Assembly: GCF_033115175.1 (NCBI RefSeq)
Contig: NC_084834.1
Location: forward strand, 82,878,462-82,942,461
Source: Lepus europaeus
Taxonomy: Eukaryota; Chordata; Mammalia; Lagomorpha; Leporidae
DNA: 64,000 nucleotides
Direction: 5' to 3'
Part shown: positions 10,770 through 20,140 of the stretch, in pieces
Layout: each line of letters opens with the position of its first letter
Position numbering within the stretch: the first letter of the stretch is position 1
Notes under the pieces: model-generated
The model's database searches: none
Told to the model about the DNA's origin: nothing
What the model saw: the letters and a program-made list of their open reading frames with translations, nothing else
Translations under genes and position numbers: made by a program

Positions 10770-11868
10770 GAGATGATCACATCTTAAGACAGGTGTGTGA
10801 GTGAGCCAAGAATTGTCCTTGTCAGTAATTCAGAGCTTCTAGGAATGGCCTCACTGTCCTACCAACTCATCTGTGCTCTGGCCATCAGGGGATTCTCATT
10901 CATACATTCTTGTGTATGTATGTGTGTGTATCTGGGCATGTGTGTGCTAGAGGGGTGGGGGTATGGGATGGCTGCAGTTATTTTCCTGTTCACAATTTTC
11001 AAAACAGGCACTGATCACCAGTTCCGGTGATCAGCAGAACACAGGGCTCGCTCTACCGCTCCCTGATAAGGAAGAGAAAGGAAAGGCCAGGATCTGATAG
11101 AACCTCGCCTGGAGGCCGGCTCAGGCTGCCTGCAGGGTGAGGCTGTTTTTAAGATTTTGATTGCAAATTGGCATCTCCTTTTGAATGTATAGGAAATTAT
11201 ACCAAAGTCACTTGGAAAGGGAGCAGCAGGAAATGAGTCTTATTCCAGGGGAATTTCATTTGAAAGAGGAGTGGGTGGTGTCCAGTCTAATTTACGATGC
11301 TGGCCCTACACATGTCAGGAGGATTTCAAGGTAAGAGTACAGAAGCAATTTTTGCCAAGCTTCCAAAAAAAAAAAAGGAAAGTAGATTCCAATAAAGACC
11401 ACAGATGCAAACCTGGGAGGATCCTTCCATCCACTGGAAGACAAACAATGTACTTGTAAAATTGGTCTGTGGGCACACGCACAAGGTCTTGTTGGAATTC
11501 AAAGCTTTTTCTAAAAATGTGTATGACTTCCAGTGACTTTTTCCTAACTGGATTTTATTGAGTATTCTCTGATTTCCTCTTAGGAAAACTATAAAAATTT
11601 CTAGTTAGTAATGAGAAAACGTTGTTTTTAAAAAATCATGATCTACCCCAGTAAAGGCTTTGAAAATCTCCCCAACTCACATGGTCATGTGTGTGCTGCA
11701 CTGTCACGAAGAGAAATTAACAGTGATACGATCTGACATTTTAAAGTATCGTACTAGGTCCAGGTGACACCTGCTATTGTCTATAAACTTCAGAACCCCA
11801 GGAAATAAGGTAATACTGTCTTTCCCATTTGATAGATAGTAAAACTGAGGTTTACATTCATTAAATGG
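10770..11868. other. Intergenic, no gene recognised
   Basis: Contains a short TG-rich stretch (10,912-10,948). Otherwise unique-looking; no exon, RNA gene or older repeat could be supported. Confidence 0.5.
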
Positions 11869-12215
11869 GGCCGGTGCTGTGGTTTAGTAGGTTAAGCCAC
11901 CACCTGTGGCACTGGCATCCCAGATGGCCACCAGCTTGAGTCCCGGCTGCTCCACTTCTGATCCAGCTCCCTGCTAATGGCCTGGAAAAGCAGTGGAGCA
12001 TGGCCCAAGTGCTTGGGCTCCTGTACCCACGTGGGAGACCCAGAGGAAGCTCCTGGCTCCTGACTTTGGATTGGCTCAACTCCAGCCTTTGCAGCCATTC
12101 AGGGAGTGAACCAGTGGATGGAAGACTTCTCTGTCTCTGTCTCTGTCTCTTCCTCTCTCTCTCTCTCTCTCTCTCTAATTCTACCTCTCAAGTAAATAAG
12201 TAAATCTTTAGATGA
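11869..12215 (+). mobile_element. C-repeat SINE (older subfamily)
   Basis: Full-length plus copy: GGGGCCGGTGCTGTGGTTTA head, GTGGAGCATGGCCCAAGTGC, ACCCACGTGGGAGACCC, CT microsatellite, AGTAAATAAGTAAATC end. Confidence 0.92.
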
Positions 12216-12344
12216 ATAAATTAACTTTCCTAAGATTGTCTTTCTAGGAAGTGGTATAGGTGGAAGTGAAATTAGATCTGATTTGACTTCAAAGCACACA
12301 CCATTTTTTTTTTCAGCAAATTGGACAGCAGCATCATATGGTAG

Positions 12345-12835
12345 TTGGGGGAGTCAGCTCATGGTCCCCCAAAAATATCCATACCCTGATCTTCAAAGCC
12401 TGCAAACAAAGTACCTACATGATGGAAAGGACTGTGAAGATGTGATTCGATGAAGGACCATGAGATGGAGAGAGCAGTCTGAATTAGCCACGTGAGCCCA
12501 GTGTACCACAGGGTCCTTAACACACAAAACAGGAGGTAGGCGAGAGAGGGAAAGGGTGGATGAGGGCAGTGGAGGTCATAGGGTTTCAACATCACAAGGA
12601 AGCCAGAAGCCAAGGAATGCAGCCAGCCTCCAGAAAATGGAATAGGTAAGAGGCAATTTCGTGCCTGGAGTCTCAAGGAGTGAAACCCAGTCCCACCAAC
12701 AGCTTGACTTCAGTGTTACAAGACCCGTTTTGGACATCTGGTCTCCTGAATGGTTATATTAATAAAACTGGCCTGCATTCAGCTACCAAGTTTGGGGCGA
12801 TCGGTTATAAATGAAATAGAACACTAACATGGCAG
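12345..12835 (+). mobile_element. Ancient LTR-like repeat (MaLR/MLT-like)
   Basis: Landmarks: GGTCCCCCAAAAATATCCAT, GATGTGATTCGATGAAGGA, GAGATGGAGAGAGCAG, AGCCAAGGAATGCAGCC, GGACATCTGGTCTCCTGAA, ATTAATAAAACTGG and a final AACACTAACATGGC. This order matches a common, old mammalian retrovirus-like LTR repeat. The exact subfamily is not fixed. Confidence 0.5.
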
Positions 12836-14267
12836 CCAAAGAGAGTAACTGTGCTTCTGAGTAACCGAGAATCTGAGTTCATGTCTGGAAATACAAGAAC
12901 TTGGCGAATGTTTGTTGAATTAAATAGGGAGGGTCTGATATATCATCCAATTTTAAGCCCAAAACGTTCATGTGATGAAAAGGGACACTAATATATCCCA
13001 GGTCCATGAAGACTTGTTGGTTCTTGGGCTCTCCCAAGCTGAGGATCTCTCTGCTGAAGGCAACACTGTAGTTTTCTGGTGAATATTTAAAACGAGGCCA
13101 CGAATGGGAGCAGACTCCCTAAGGGATCAATCATGGCAATGTCATAGCCATCACAGGAAAGCACGGATTAAAAACAATTAACTGTGCACATCCTCAAAGC
13201 CCGGTCTGCAGTCTCAGTCCATGGCAGAGGCTTCATGAGTCAGGCTCTGGACCCCAGCTCCCAGGGGTGGCGTGTTGGGCAGCCCTGGGGTGCCAGGGAG
13301 CAGCAGGGCTACGTGCCCAGGGACATTCACCCACTAGCTCATGACCTACTTACTGAGTATGTGCCATGGGAGTGACCACGATAAAGAAGGCTCCCATCTT
13401 CACGGAGCTTACCTGCAGAAAGAGGAGCTGGCAACAAGCCAGGTACTGCAAAACGCACTCTGTCCCGGGAATTGTGCTGCTACCGTGAGGAGAGGACAGT
13501 GGTAGAGCGCATCCAGTCTCAGAGGCCTCCCCTAACAAGCCAGATGAGACCTTGTTACATGCTGGGTTTACTGTGAAGTAAAGGCAAAGTTCTGAAGCCA
13601 TGGAGAAACAGGGGCTGTGGGATCAGTAGCAGATGACATGGTATTTCTACTCCAGACCATCCAGTGGTCTTCCCTTGGCCCACAGAATAACATCCAGCCT
13701 CCATGACACAGCCCACCACATCTGTTACGATCTGCCTCGTGCTTCCGTCAAGCCAACCTTCCATCCTTGTCTACGGCACCTTCCAGCTCCCACCCTCTTC
13801 TTGGTTGGCTCAGCAGGTACCAGCCTAACCATGCCTCCTCCAGGAAGTCATTTCTGATGGCATATCTGGGTTCGGGGCTCCTCCTCGTGTGCTTGCAGCT
13901 TGTGCTTCCTCTACGAGCACTCCCCACGGTGTACCTTAACTGCTTGTGACCTCGTATATTCCTTTGCGACATCTCTAGAGCGTGGTGTCTGTGCAGGCAA
14001 GGGTCCCTGTTGCCTCGTGCACTCAGGATGTACATGTTTACATGAGCTGGGGAAATGGAAGAGTGGCAGGAAGCAAAGGCCAAGAGGAAACACCGCTGTG
14101 GGCATCTTTGTGGGTGACAGAGGTGCCGGCTCATCGGGCTGCACTGAGATATTCAAGAGAAGTAAACCCAGGGAGGGATATAGGCCTATCATGTGTCTCT
14201 AGCCCTGACTCCCCGTTGTAGTTGGCTTAGGGCATTTGCTGCAAGGCATCAAAGCGGGCTATTTTTA
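12836..14267. other. Intergenic, no gene recognised
   Basis: About 13,350-13,440 (GAGTATGTGCCATGGGAG, CACGGAGCTTACCTGCAG) resembles a dispersed old mammalian repeat. The remaining sequence is unique-looking. The ORFs in 13,600-14,200 overlap on both strands and show no domain. Confidence 0.4.
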
Positions 14268-14925
14268 AACTGAATGTTTAGGATGTCCCCAAATTCCTAT
14301 GTTGAAATCCTAATCTGCACTGTGATGGTTTTTGGAAGAGGGACTTTGGGAGGTGTTTAGGTCATGAGGGTGACATGAGTGGGACTGGAGCCTTTATGAG
14401 AAACATGAGAGATTCTCTCTCTCTCTCCCTCCCTCCCTCCCTCCCTCCTTCCCTCTCTCCCTCTCTCCCTCTCTCCCTCTCTCTCCCCCTCTCCCTCTCT
14501 CCCTCTCTCTCCCCCTCTCCCCTCTCTCCCTCCCCCTCCCCCCCCCTCTCCTTCTCTCTTCTTCTCTCTCCCTCTCCCTCCCTCCCTCTCTCTCTCTCTC
14601 TCCCTCTCCCTCCCTCCCTCTCCCTCTCCCTCTCCCTCCCTCTCTCTCCTTCTCTCTTCTTCTCTCTCCCTCTCCCTCCCTCCCTCTCCCTCTCCCTCCC
14701 TCCCTCTCCTCTCTCTCCCTCTCCCTCTCTCTCCCTCTCTCTCTTTCTCTCCCCCCCCCCCAATGTGGCTATGTAAGCTGCAAGAGAACCCTCATCAGGA
14801 ACTTGTGGGCATCCTGACCTCAGACTGTGTAGCCTCCTGAACCAAGAGAAACAGACATCTGCTGTTGGCACCACCCAGCCTGTGGTATTTTTTGTCCTAA
14901 CAGCTCCAGTTGGCAATGACAGGGA
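14268..14925 (+). mobile_element. Ancient MLT-like LTR repeat split by a pyrimidine expansion
   Basis: The left part (14,268-14,410: ATGTTGAAATCCTAATCTGC, TGTGATGG, GGGAGGTGTTTAGGTCATGA) and the right part (14,760-14,925: AACCCTCATCAGGAACTT, AGCCTCCTGAACCAAGAGAA, CACCCAGCCTGTGGTATTTT) are collinear with one old LTR-like repeat. The CT-rich segment between them has expanded to about 350 bp. Confidence 0.5.
14410..14760 (+). repeat. Long polypyrimidine tract, (CT)n/(CCCT)n
   Basis: Essentially only C and T on the plus strand: mixed CTCT, CCCTCCCT and TTCTC units, ending in a run of about 13 C (14,749-14,761). It is 100% purine on the other strand. Internal blocks such as CTTCTCTCTTCTTCTCTCTC recur, so it grew partly by segmental duplication. 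Confidence 0.97.
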
Positions 14926-17052
14926 GATAGGCACGGACTGGGGCTAATGCTTAGCCCACTGCTCACGTGCCTCATACCCCGGTCCCCAGTGGAGCTGTGT
15001 CCACCCTAAGGAAGAGGCACCAGTCTCTCGTCAGGAAGGTTCTTAGTCACTCTGTGCTCTCGGGAGTTTAGGGGCTGGTCCCCTGGGGGCTGTGTGGACA
15101 TCGAGGGACAGTCCATTTTTCTAACTCTCTGCCCAGCAGGGATCATTCTGTGACGTGTCTGGAACTTTTTTTGATTGGGCACAAGCGCCAGACACAGGCT
15201 AGCCACACCCAGTAGACTGAGAACCCAGGCGAGGCACCAGCGTCTAGCTAGAGTGCGCTTCCTCCTCTCTCTGGGGCAGTTTGTGTAGCACGAGCCCCGT
15301 CAACAGCACATAGCGCTCCAAACTGGTAGCGATGCCAGGTGTTCAAAATGTTCAGAACTGCACACCGCCATTTTGTCTTTTGAAAAAATTGTATGCTTTC
15401 AGAATGGTGCCTGTTCCCAAATGCCTTGTAGGAGGCGCCAGCAGTCTCCGAGATGCCTTTTTATTGGCTTGTTCCGCATACATTTCTAGGTCTTTCTATT
15501 CATACGGTGCCTTTGTGCATTCTGCCTTTCTAAGGCCCACTTGTAAAACCACAGGATGCTGATCTCCTTACACATAATATAATTCTCACAATGGATATTT
15601 AAAATTTATGGCCAAATCTCCCACATGAAGGTGGTCTGGCAGCCATAAATTTTTTCCTTCTGGACCTAAATGACCATTAACTGTTTGGCGTTTCTGCAGA
15701 CAGGTTTTGATGAACTATGATATTTTGCTTAAAATCCTTCCAAGAATAATGTCAGACTTCCTAATTGCCTTACCCACGGCCACCAGCAGGCAACAGTCAC
15801 CTCCACTGCACAGCTTATGGTCAAAGAAATCAAAGTGCGACTCCAACACAGTGGTGAGCACAGGGACACAGGGCAGACAGCTCCTTTTCTGCACCGGTTT
15901 GGGAGTGGCCCTCTCAGCGGCATAGTGATTAGACCATCATTATCTCTCTGCCTTATTTCTGCAAGAGGAGAAATAAGCCACGGGGGCTGTTGCAGAGCTG
16001 AGAAAAACTCGGCAGGAGGTTGAACACAGAGCAATCGTCAACATTCAGCCACAGTGGCAATACGGATATTTCAGCTGGTAGCTGGGGGCCGGATGATCAA
16101 ACGCCAGATGATGTTCAAGTGTTCACTCATTTGGAGTCACGTCAGGCGTCTTGTGCAACATTTTATACATGCAAAAACAAAAAGACATCTGTGTGTCAGC
16201 GCTAGACCGCCAGCCGACTTCACGGGGCAAGAGCTGTCAGTTGTTCTGAGGTTACATCCTTCCAAAAGCATTGAAGTTAAAACGTCCTTTCTTTACGTAA
16301 TGATTGCCACGGTAGACAGGAATTGTCGGTCGGTGGAAAGTTTAAAAATTGTCAACTGCTGAATTTTGCATTTGGAAATGCAATGCTGCAGGAAATCCAA
16401 AAGTCTTGGGCCCGCAGGTTGACTGTATTTTCGATTTTCCATGTCTCCTTTGTGCTGTCATACTGAGGAGCCTCACAGAACATGGCAGCAGTGTGGGGGG
16501 CACAAGGCCTGGGACTTGTTCCCAGTCACAGCCTCTGTGCAAAGAAACAGGTCTGTGTAAAGAGCTACAGCCCGTCAATAGAAACCCATGGAGAAGGGTT
16601 TCAAGATCCTTTTCAGTTCAAGAAAGAAGACAAAAAGAGGAAAAAAAGGAAAGAATTGACAACAACAACAACAACAACAACAAAAAACCCTGGCTATTAT
16701 GCAATGTATGGTTCCGTTAGAACTTTCTTCAAAACATTTCTGATACTGGCATTATCTTACGCCATCACACGGGAATGAACTAAGTCCTCAACACAGGGAA
16801 CAGTCTCATGCTACACAAGCTGGGTAAAACAGCTTTTCCTGGATGGGCCTTTCTGTCCTCCTCTATAAAACAAGACTTGGACTCGGAAGCTCAAGTGCCT
16901 CCCAACACTAACATTACCCACTCACTGGCATCTTCAACTTACAAGTACTACTCTGCTCCCTAGCATGTTAAGTGGAAAGATGTGAATGGAAGCTAGCAAA
17001 TATGAGGGAGTGCTAGCAACTGTGCCAAGTACTTTATACACCACAGTTAAAG
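14926..17052. other. Intergenic, no gene recognised
   Basis: Unique-looking sequence with a (CAA)n microsatellite at 16,661-16,683. No coding exon with convincing splice sites, and no older repeat named. Confidence 0.5.
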
Positions 17053-17567
17053 ACCTCTGAGGGGTCCTCAAAAGTTCACGGAAAATGCATGTTTTGAAAA
17101 AACTATACATGGATTTCAAAGATTTTTTTTTGTACCAAACCAAAATTTTAATTCCATTTTTATTTTTTTTTTTTTATTTTTATTTTTTTTTTATTTTTGA
17201 CAGGCAGAGTGGACAGTGAGAGAGAGAGAGAGACAGAGAGAAAGGTCTTCCTTTGCCGTTGGTTCGCCCTCTAATGGCCGCCGTGGTAGCGCGCTGCGGC
17301 CGGCGCACCGCGCTGTTTCGATGGCAGGAGCCAGGTGCTTCTCCTGGTCTCCCATGGGGTGCAGAGCCCAAACACTTGGGCCATCCTCCACTGCACTCCC
17401 TGGCCACAGCAGAGAGCTGGCCTGGAAGAGGGGCAACCGGGACAGGATCGGTGCCCCGACCAGGACTAGAACCCGGTGTGCCGGCGCTGCAAGGCGGAGG
17501 ATTAGCCTGTTGAGCCACGGCGCCGGCTTAATTCCACTTTTCTACAAATTCTTTGAAGTACCTTCAT
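17053..17567 (+). mobile_element. Palindromic mini-transposon split by a young SINE
   Basis: The left part (17,053-17,160) begins GGGGTCCTCAAAAGTTCACG and contains ATACATGGATTTCAAA and TTTGTACCAAACCAAAATTT. The right part (17,528-17,567) ends AAATTCTTTGAAGTACC. The ends are imperfect inverted repeats. Minus-strand CSINE DNA lies between them, with TTAATTCCA at both junctions (17,148-17,156 and 17,528-17,536). Same family as at 1983, 50,650 and 51,319. Confidence 0.65.
17161..17527 (-). mobile_element. C-repeat SINE (young subfamily)
   Basis: Minus orientation: interrupted T-tail, GACAGGCAGAGTGGACAGTG, CGGCGCACCGCGCTG, AACCGGGACAGGATCGG, head GAGCCACGGCGCCGGC. CpG-rich and near consensus. Inserted in the mini-transposon with the duplication TTAATTCCA. 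Confidence 0.96.
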
Positions 17568-17571
17568 GTTT

Positions 17572-18182
17572 TCTTAATTTATTTATTTCTCACTTCAAAA
17601 GGAGGGCTGCGGGCAGGGGTAGGGGGGAAGGAGAAAGATCTTCCATCTACTGGTTCACTCCCCAAGTGTCTGGAATAGCCAGGGCCAAAGTCAGGAGCCT
17701 GGAACTCGATCAGGGTCTCCCATCTGGGTGGCAGGGACCTAAGTACTTGAGCCAATACGTGCTGTCTCCCAGGGTGCATGGCAGCAGAAAGCTGGATCAG
17801 AAGTGGAGCTGGCTCTGCCTACAGTGCCGGCATCCCATATAGCGCTGGTTTGAGTCCAGGCTGCTCCACTTCTGATCCAAGGCCTGGGAAAGCAGTAGAA
17901 GATGGCCCAAGCCCACCTGTGTGGGAGACCCAGAAGCAGCTCTTGGCTCCTGGCTTCAGATCGACCCAACTCTAACCATTGCAGCCATTTGGGGAGTGAA
18001 CCAGTGGATGGAAGACCTCCCCTATCTCTCTGCCTCTGCCTCTCTGTAACTCTGCCTTTCGAATAAATAAATACTTAAAAAAAAAAAAAAAAGTGGAGCT
18101 GGGACTCAGACCCAGGCACTCAGAAAGAGATATAGGTGTTTCAAGCAGTGTGTTAACTGCTACACCAAACATCCACCCAATC
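17572..18182 (-). mobile_element. C-repeat SINE (older), split by another SINE
   Basis: Two parts of one minus-strand SINE: 17,572-17,812 (AAGATCTTCCATCTACTGG to GATCAGAAGTGGAGCTGG) and 18,091-18,182 (AAGTGGAGCTGGGACTCAG to the head TTAACTGCTACACCAAACA). A plus-strand SINE sits between them. Confidence 0.9.
17801..18102 (+). mobile_element. 5'-truncated C-repeat SINE nested in another SINE
   Basis: The insert 17,813-18,090 starts within the head (ACAGTGCCGGCATCCC) and runs through AAGATGGCCCAAGCCC, GGAGTGAACCAGTGGATGG and the A-tail. It is flanked by the perfect 12-bp repeat AAGTGGAGCTGG (17,801-17,812 and 18,091-18,102), which belongs to the host SINE. Confidence 0.95.
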
Positions 18183-18823
18183 TTCATTTTCATCTATCAC
18201 TTTGTCTTTCTCCTTGCTTGCTTGCTAAAGCTCTTCATTGCATTACTTTGCTACTAAAAGCAAAGCAGTTTATCATGAAGAAATAACGGATCTCACACCC
18301 AGGTGCTTACCAGGCCAGGCAGGCAACAAAGCTGAGCGCAGCTGATCCAGAAACCCTGGGGGACAAACCACGATCTCTGGTGCCGGGGAAAGACCCAGAG
18401 GCCACTCAGCTCCAGCCCGAGGGGACCCAGCTGGACAACCACACATCGTCCAATCTCTCTCTCCTGAGACAAAACACCTGGTCTTTTGGCTGTGTAATCG
18501 TTAGGAGTATACGGTCACATTATATGGTCACACAAAGACCGCAATGGGCAAGTGGGCAGGCAGTTTGTTGGCAGTTTTTGAAACGAAGGAATGAAATTCT
18601 GAGGATCAAGGGTCTGTCATGGAGCCTGAACTCTTCAGCAGCCCAAAATACACTCCTTTCATGTCCTTATCACCTTAGGAATCAGTCGTGGAGCCCCTCA
18701 CTCCCAATTCCTAGACAAGGCCACGGAACACTTGCTTTGGAGATGGATCCTGACACAAGTGCCAGTTCTATCATCAGCTCCCTTGTGAAAGGCACCTCAA
18801 TTTCTCCAGTTCTTTTTCTTTTA
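18183..18823. other. Intergenic, no gene recognised
   Basis: Unique-looking sequence with moderate GC. The ORF through this stretch runs into the adjacent SINE and has no recognisable domain. Confidence 0.5.
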
Positions 18824-19155
18824 AGATTTATTTATTTATTTGAAAAAGAAACTTACAGAGAGAGTGAGAGAGTGAGCAAGAGCGAGAGCTAGAGAAAGAT
18901 CTTCTAACCACTGGTTCACATTCCAAATGGCCACAGTGGCCAGGGCTTGGCCAGGAGAGAGTAGCCTAGAACTCTATCCAGGTCCCCACATGGGTGCAGG
19001 GGCCCAAGCATTTGGGCCATCTTGCATTGCTTTCACAAACACATTAATAGGGAGCTGGATCACAAGTAGAATAACTGGGACTTGAACTGGCACACACACA
19101 GGATGCCAGTGTCACAGGCAGCAGCTTAACCCACTGTGCCACAGTGCCAGCCCCG
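18824..19155 (-). mobile_element. C-repeat SINE (older subfamily)
   Basis: Minus orientation: TTTTAAGATTTATTTATTTA, CCACTGGTTCACATTCC, GGATGCCAGTGTCACAGGC, head CCACTGTGCCACAGTGCCA. Confidence 0.9.
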
Positions 19156-19361
19156 AGTTTTCCCAATTCTAAAACAAAGCTAATTATCTCCGCTTCCTGT
19201 GAGGGCTTCCTTTCTAGCCGGAAGGATTTTGGATTCATTGCTGTGCCCTGCCTCTGCTACTCCCTGTTCTCCACATGGAGACCAGACTCTCATCCCCTCC
19301 CACCCCATGGCCCCTGTAGACCAGCTCACTGTGAAGTGACATCTGTGCTGCACCCCTGGAA

Positions 19362-19713
19362 GAATTATCTGTGGGGTCGGCACTGTGGGGTAGTAGGCTA
19401 AGCCTCCACCTGTGGTGCTGGCATCTCATATGGGCTCCAGTTGGTGTCCCGGCTGCTCCTCTTCCTATCCAGCTCCCTGCTAATGTGCCTGGGAAAGCAG
19501 TAGAAGATGGCAAGTGCTTGGGCCCCTGTACCCATGTGGGAGACCCAGAAGAAGCTCCTGGCTCCTGGCTTCAGATCAGCTCAGCTCTGGCTTTTGCCGC
19601 CATTTGGGGAGTGAACCAGTGGATGGAAGGCTTCTCTCTCTGTCTCTCCCTCTCTATAACTCTGCTTCCTAAATAATAAATCCAAAACAACAACAACAAA
19701 ACCCGAATTATCT
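19362..19713 (+). mobile_element. C-repeat SINE (older) with 9-bp target duplication
   Basis: Element 19,371-19,704: GGGGTCGGCACTGTGGGGTA head, GTAGAAGATGGCAAGTGCTT, AAATAATAAATCC end with a CAACAACAACAA tail. Flanked by GAATTATCT at 19,362-19,370 and 19,705-19,713. The intervening 19,156-19,361 is unique-looking. Confidence 0.9.
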
Positions 19714-19818
19714 TTGCTATCACCCAATAGCTCTCCTTTTAGCTTTCTTCCCTGTCTCGCATTCTGAGTTTCAGTGAACACTGAATATGGTTGACCAGGG
19801 TTAGAAAGAGTCAAATTA

Positions 19819-20140
19819 TGGGGCTGGCACTGTGGCATAGTGGGGTAAAGCTGCTGCCCGCAGTGCCGCCATCCCATATGGGCACCAGTTCAAGTCCCGG
19901 CTATTCTTCTTCTGATCCAGCTCCTTGCTATGGCCTGGGAAAGCAGTAGAAGATGGCCTAAGTGCTTGGACCACTGCACCCACCACTTCTGGAAACCCAG
20001 AAGAAGCTCCTGGCTCCTGGCTTTGGATTGGCGCAGCTCTGGCCATTGCAGCCAATGGAGAGTGAACCAATGGATGGACGATCTCTCTCTATTTCTCTCT
20101 CTCTCTCTCTGCCTCTTTCTCTCTCTGTGTAACTGAAAAG
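19819..20140 (+). mobile_element. C-repeat SINE (older subfamily)
   Basis: Plus orientation: GGGGCTGGCACTGTGGCATA head, GCCATCCCATATGGGCACC, AGAAGATGGCCTAAGTGCTT, CT-rich end TCTCTCTGTGTAACTG. The A-tail has been lost. Confidence 0.88.

Noticed and set aside
14362..14934. 190-codon minus-strand ORF rich in Arg, Glu and Gly
   Set aside because: It is the translation of the pure polypurine strand of the CT tract; low-complexity, with no start context or domain.
17216..17842. Long plus-strand ORF of 208 codons
   Set aside because: It runs through a young CSINE read in antisense, an AT-rich spacer and a second SINE. The same peptide pattern (MRERERE..., GARCFSWSPMG) recurs wherever this SINE occurs.
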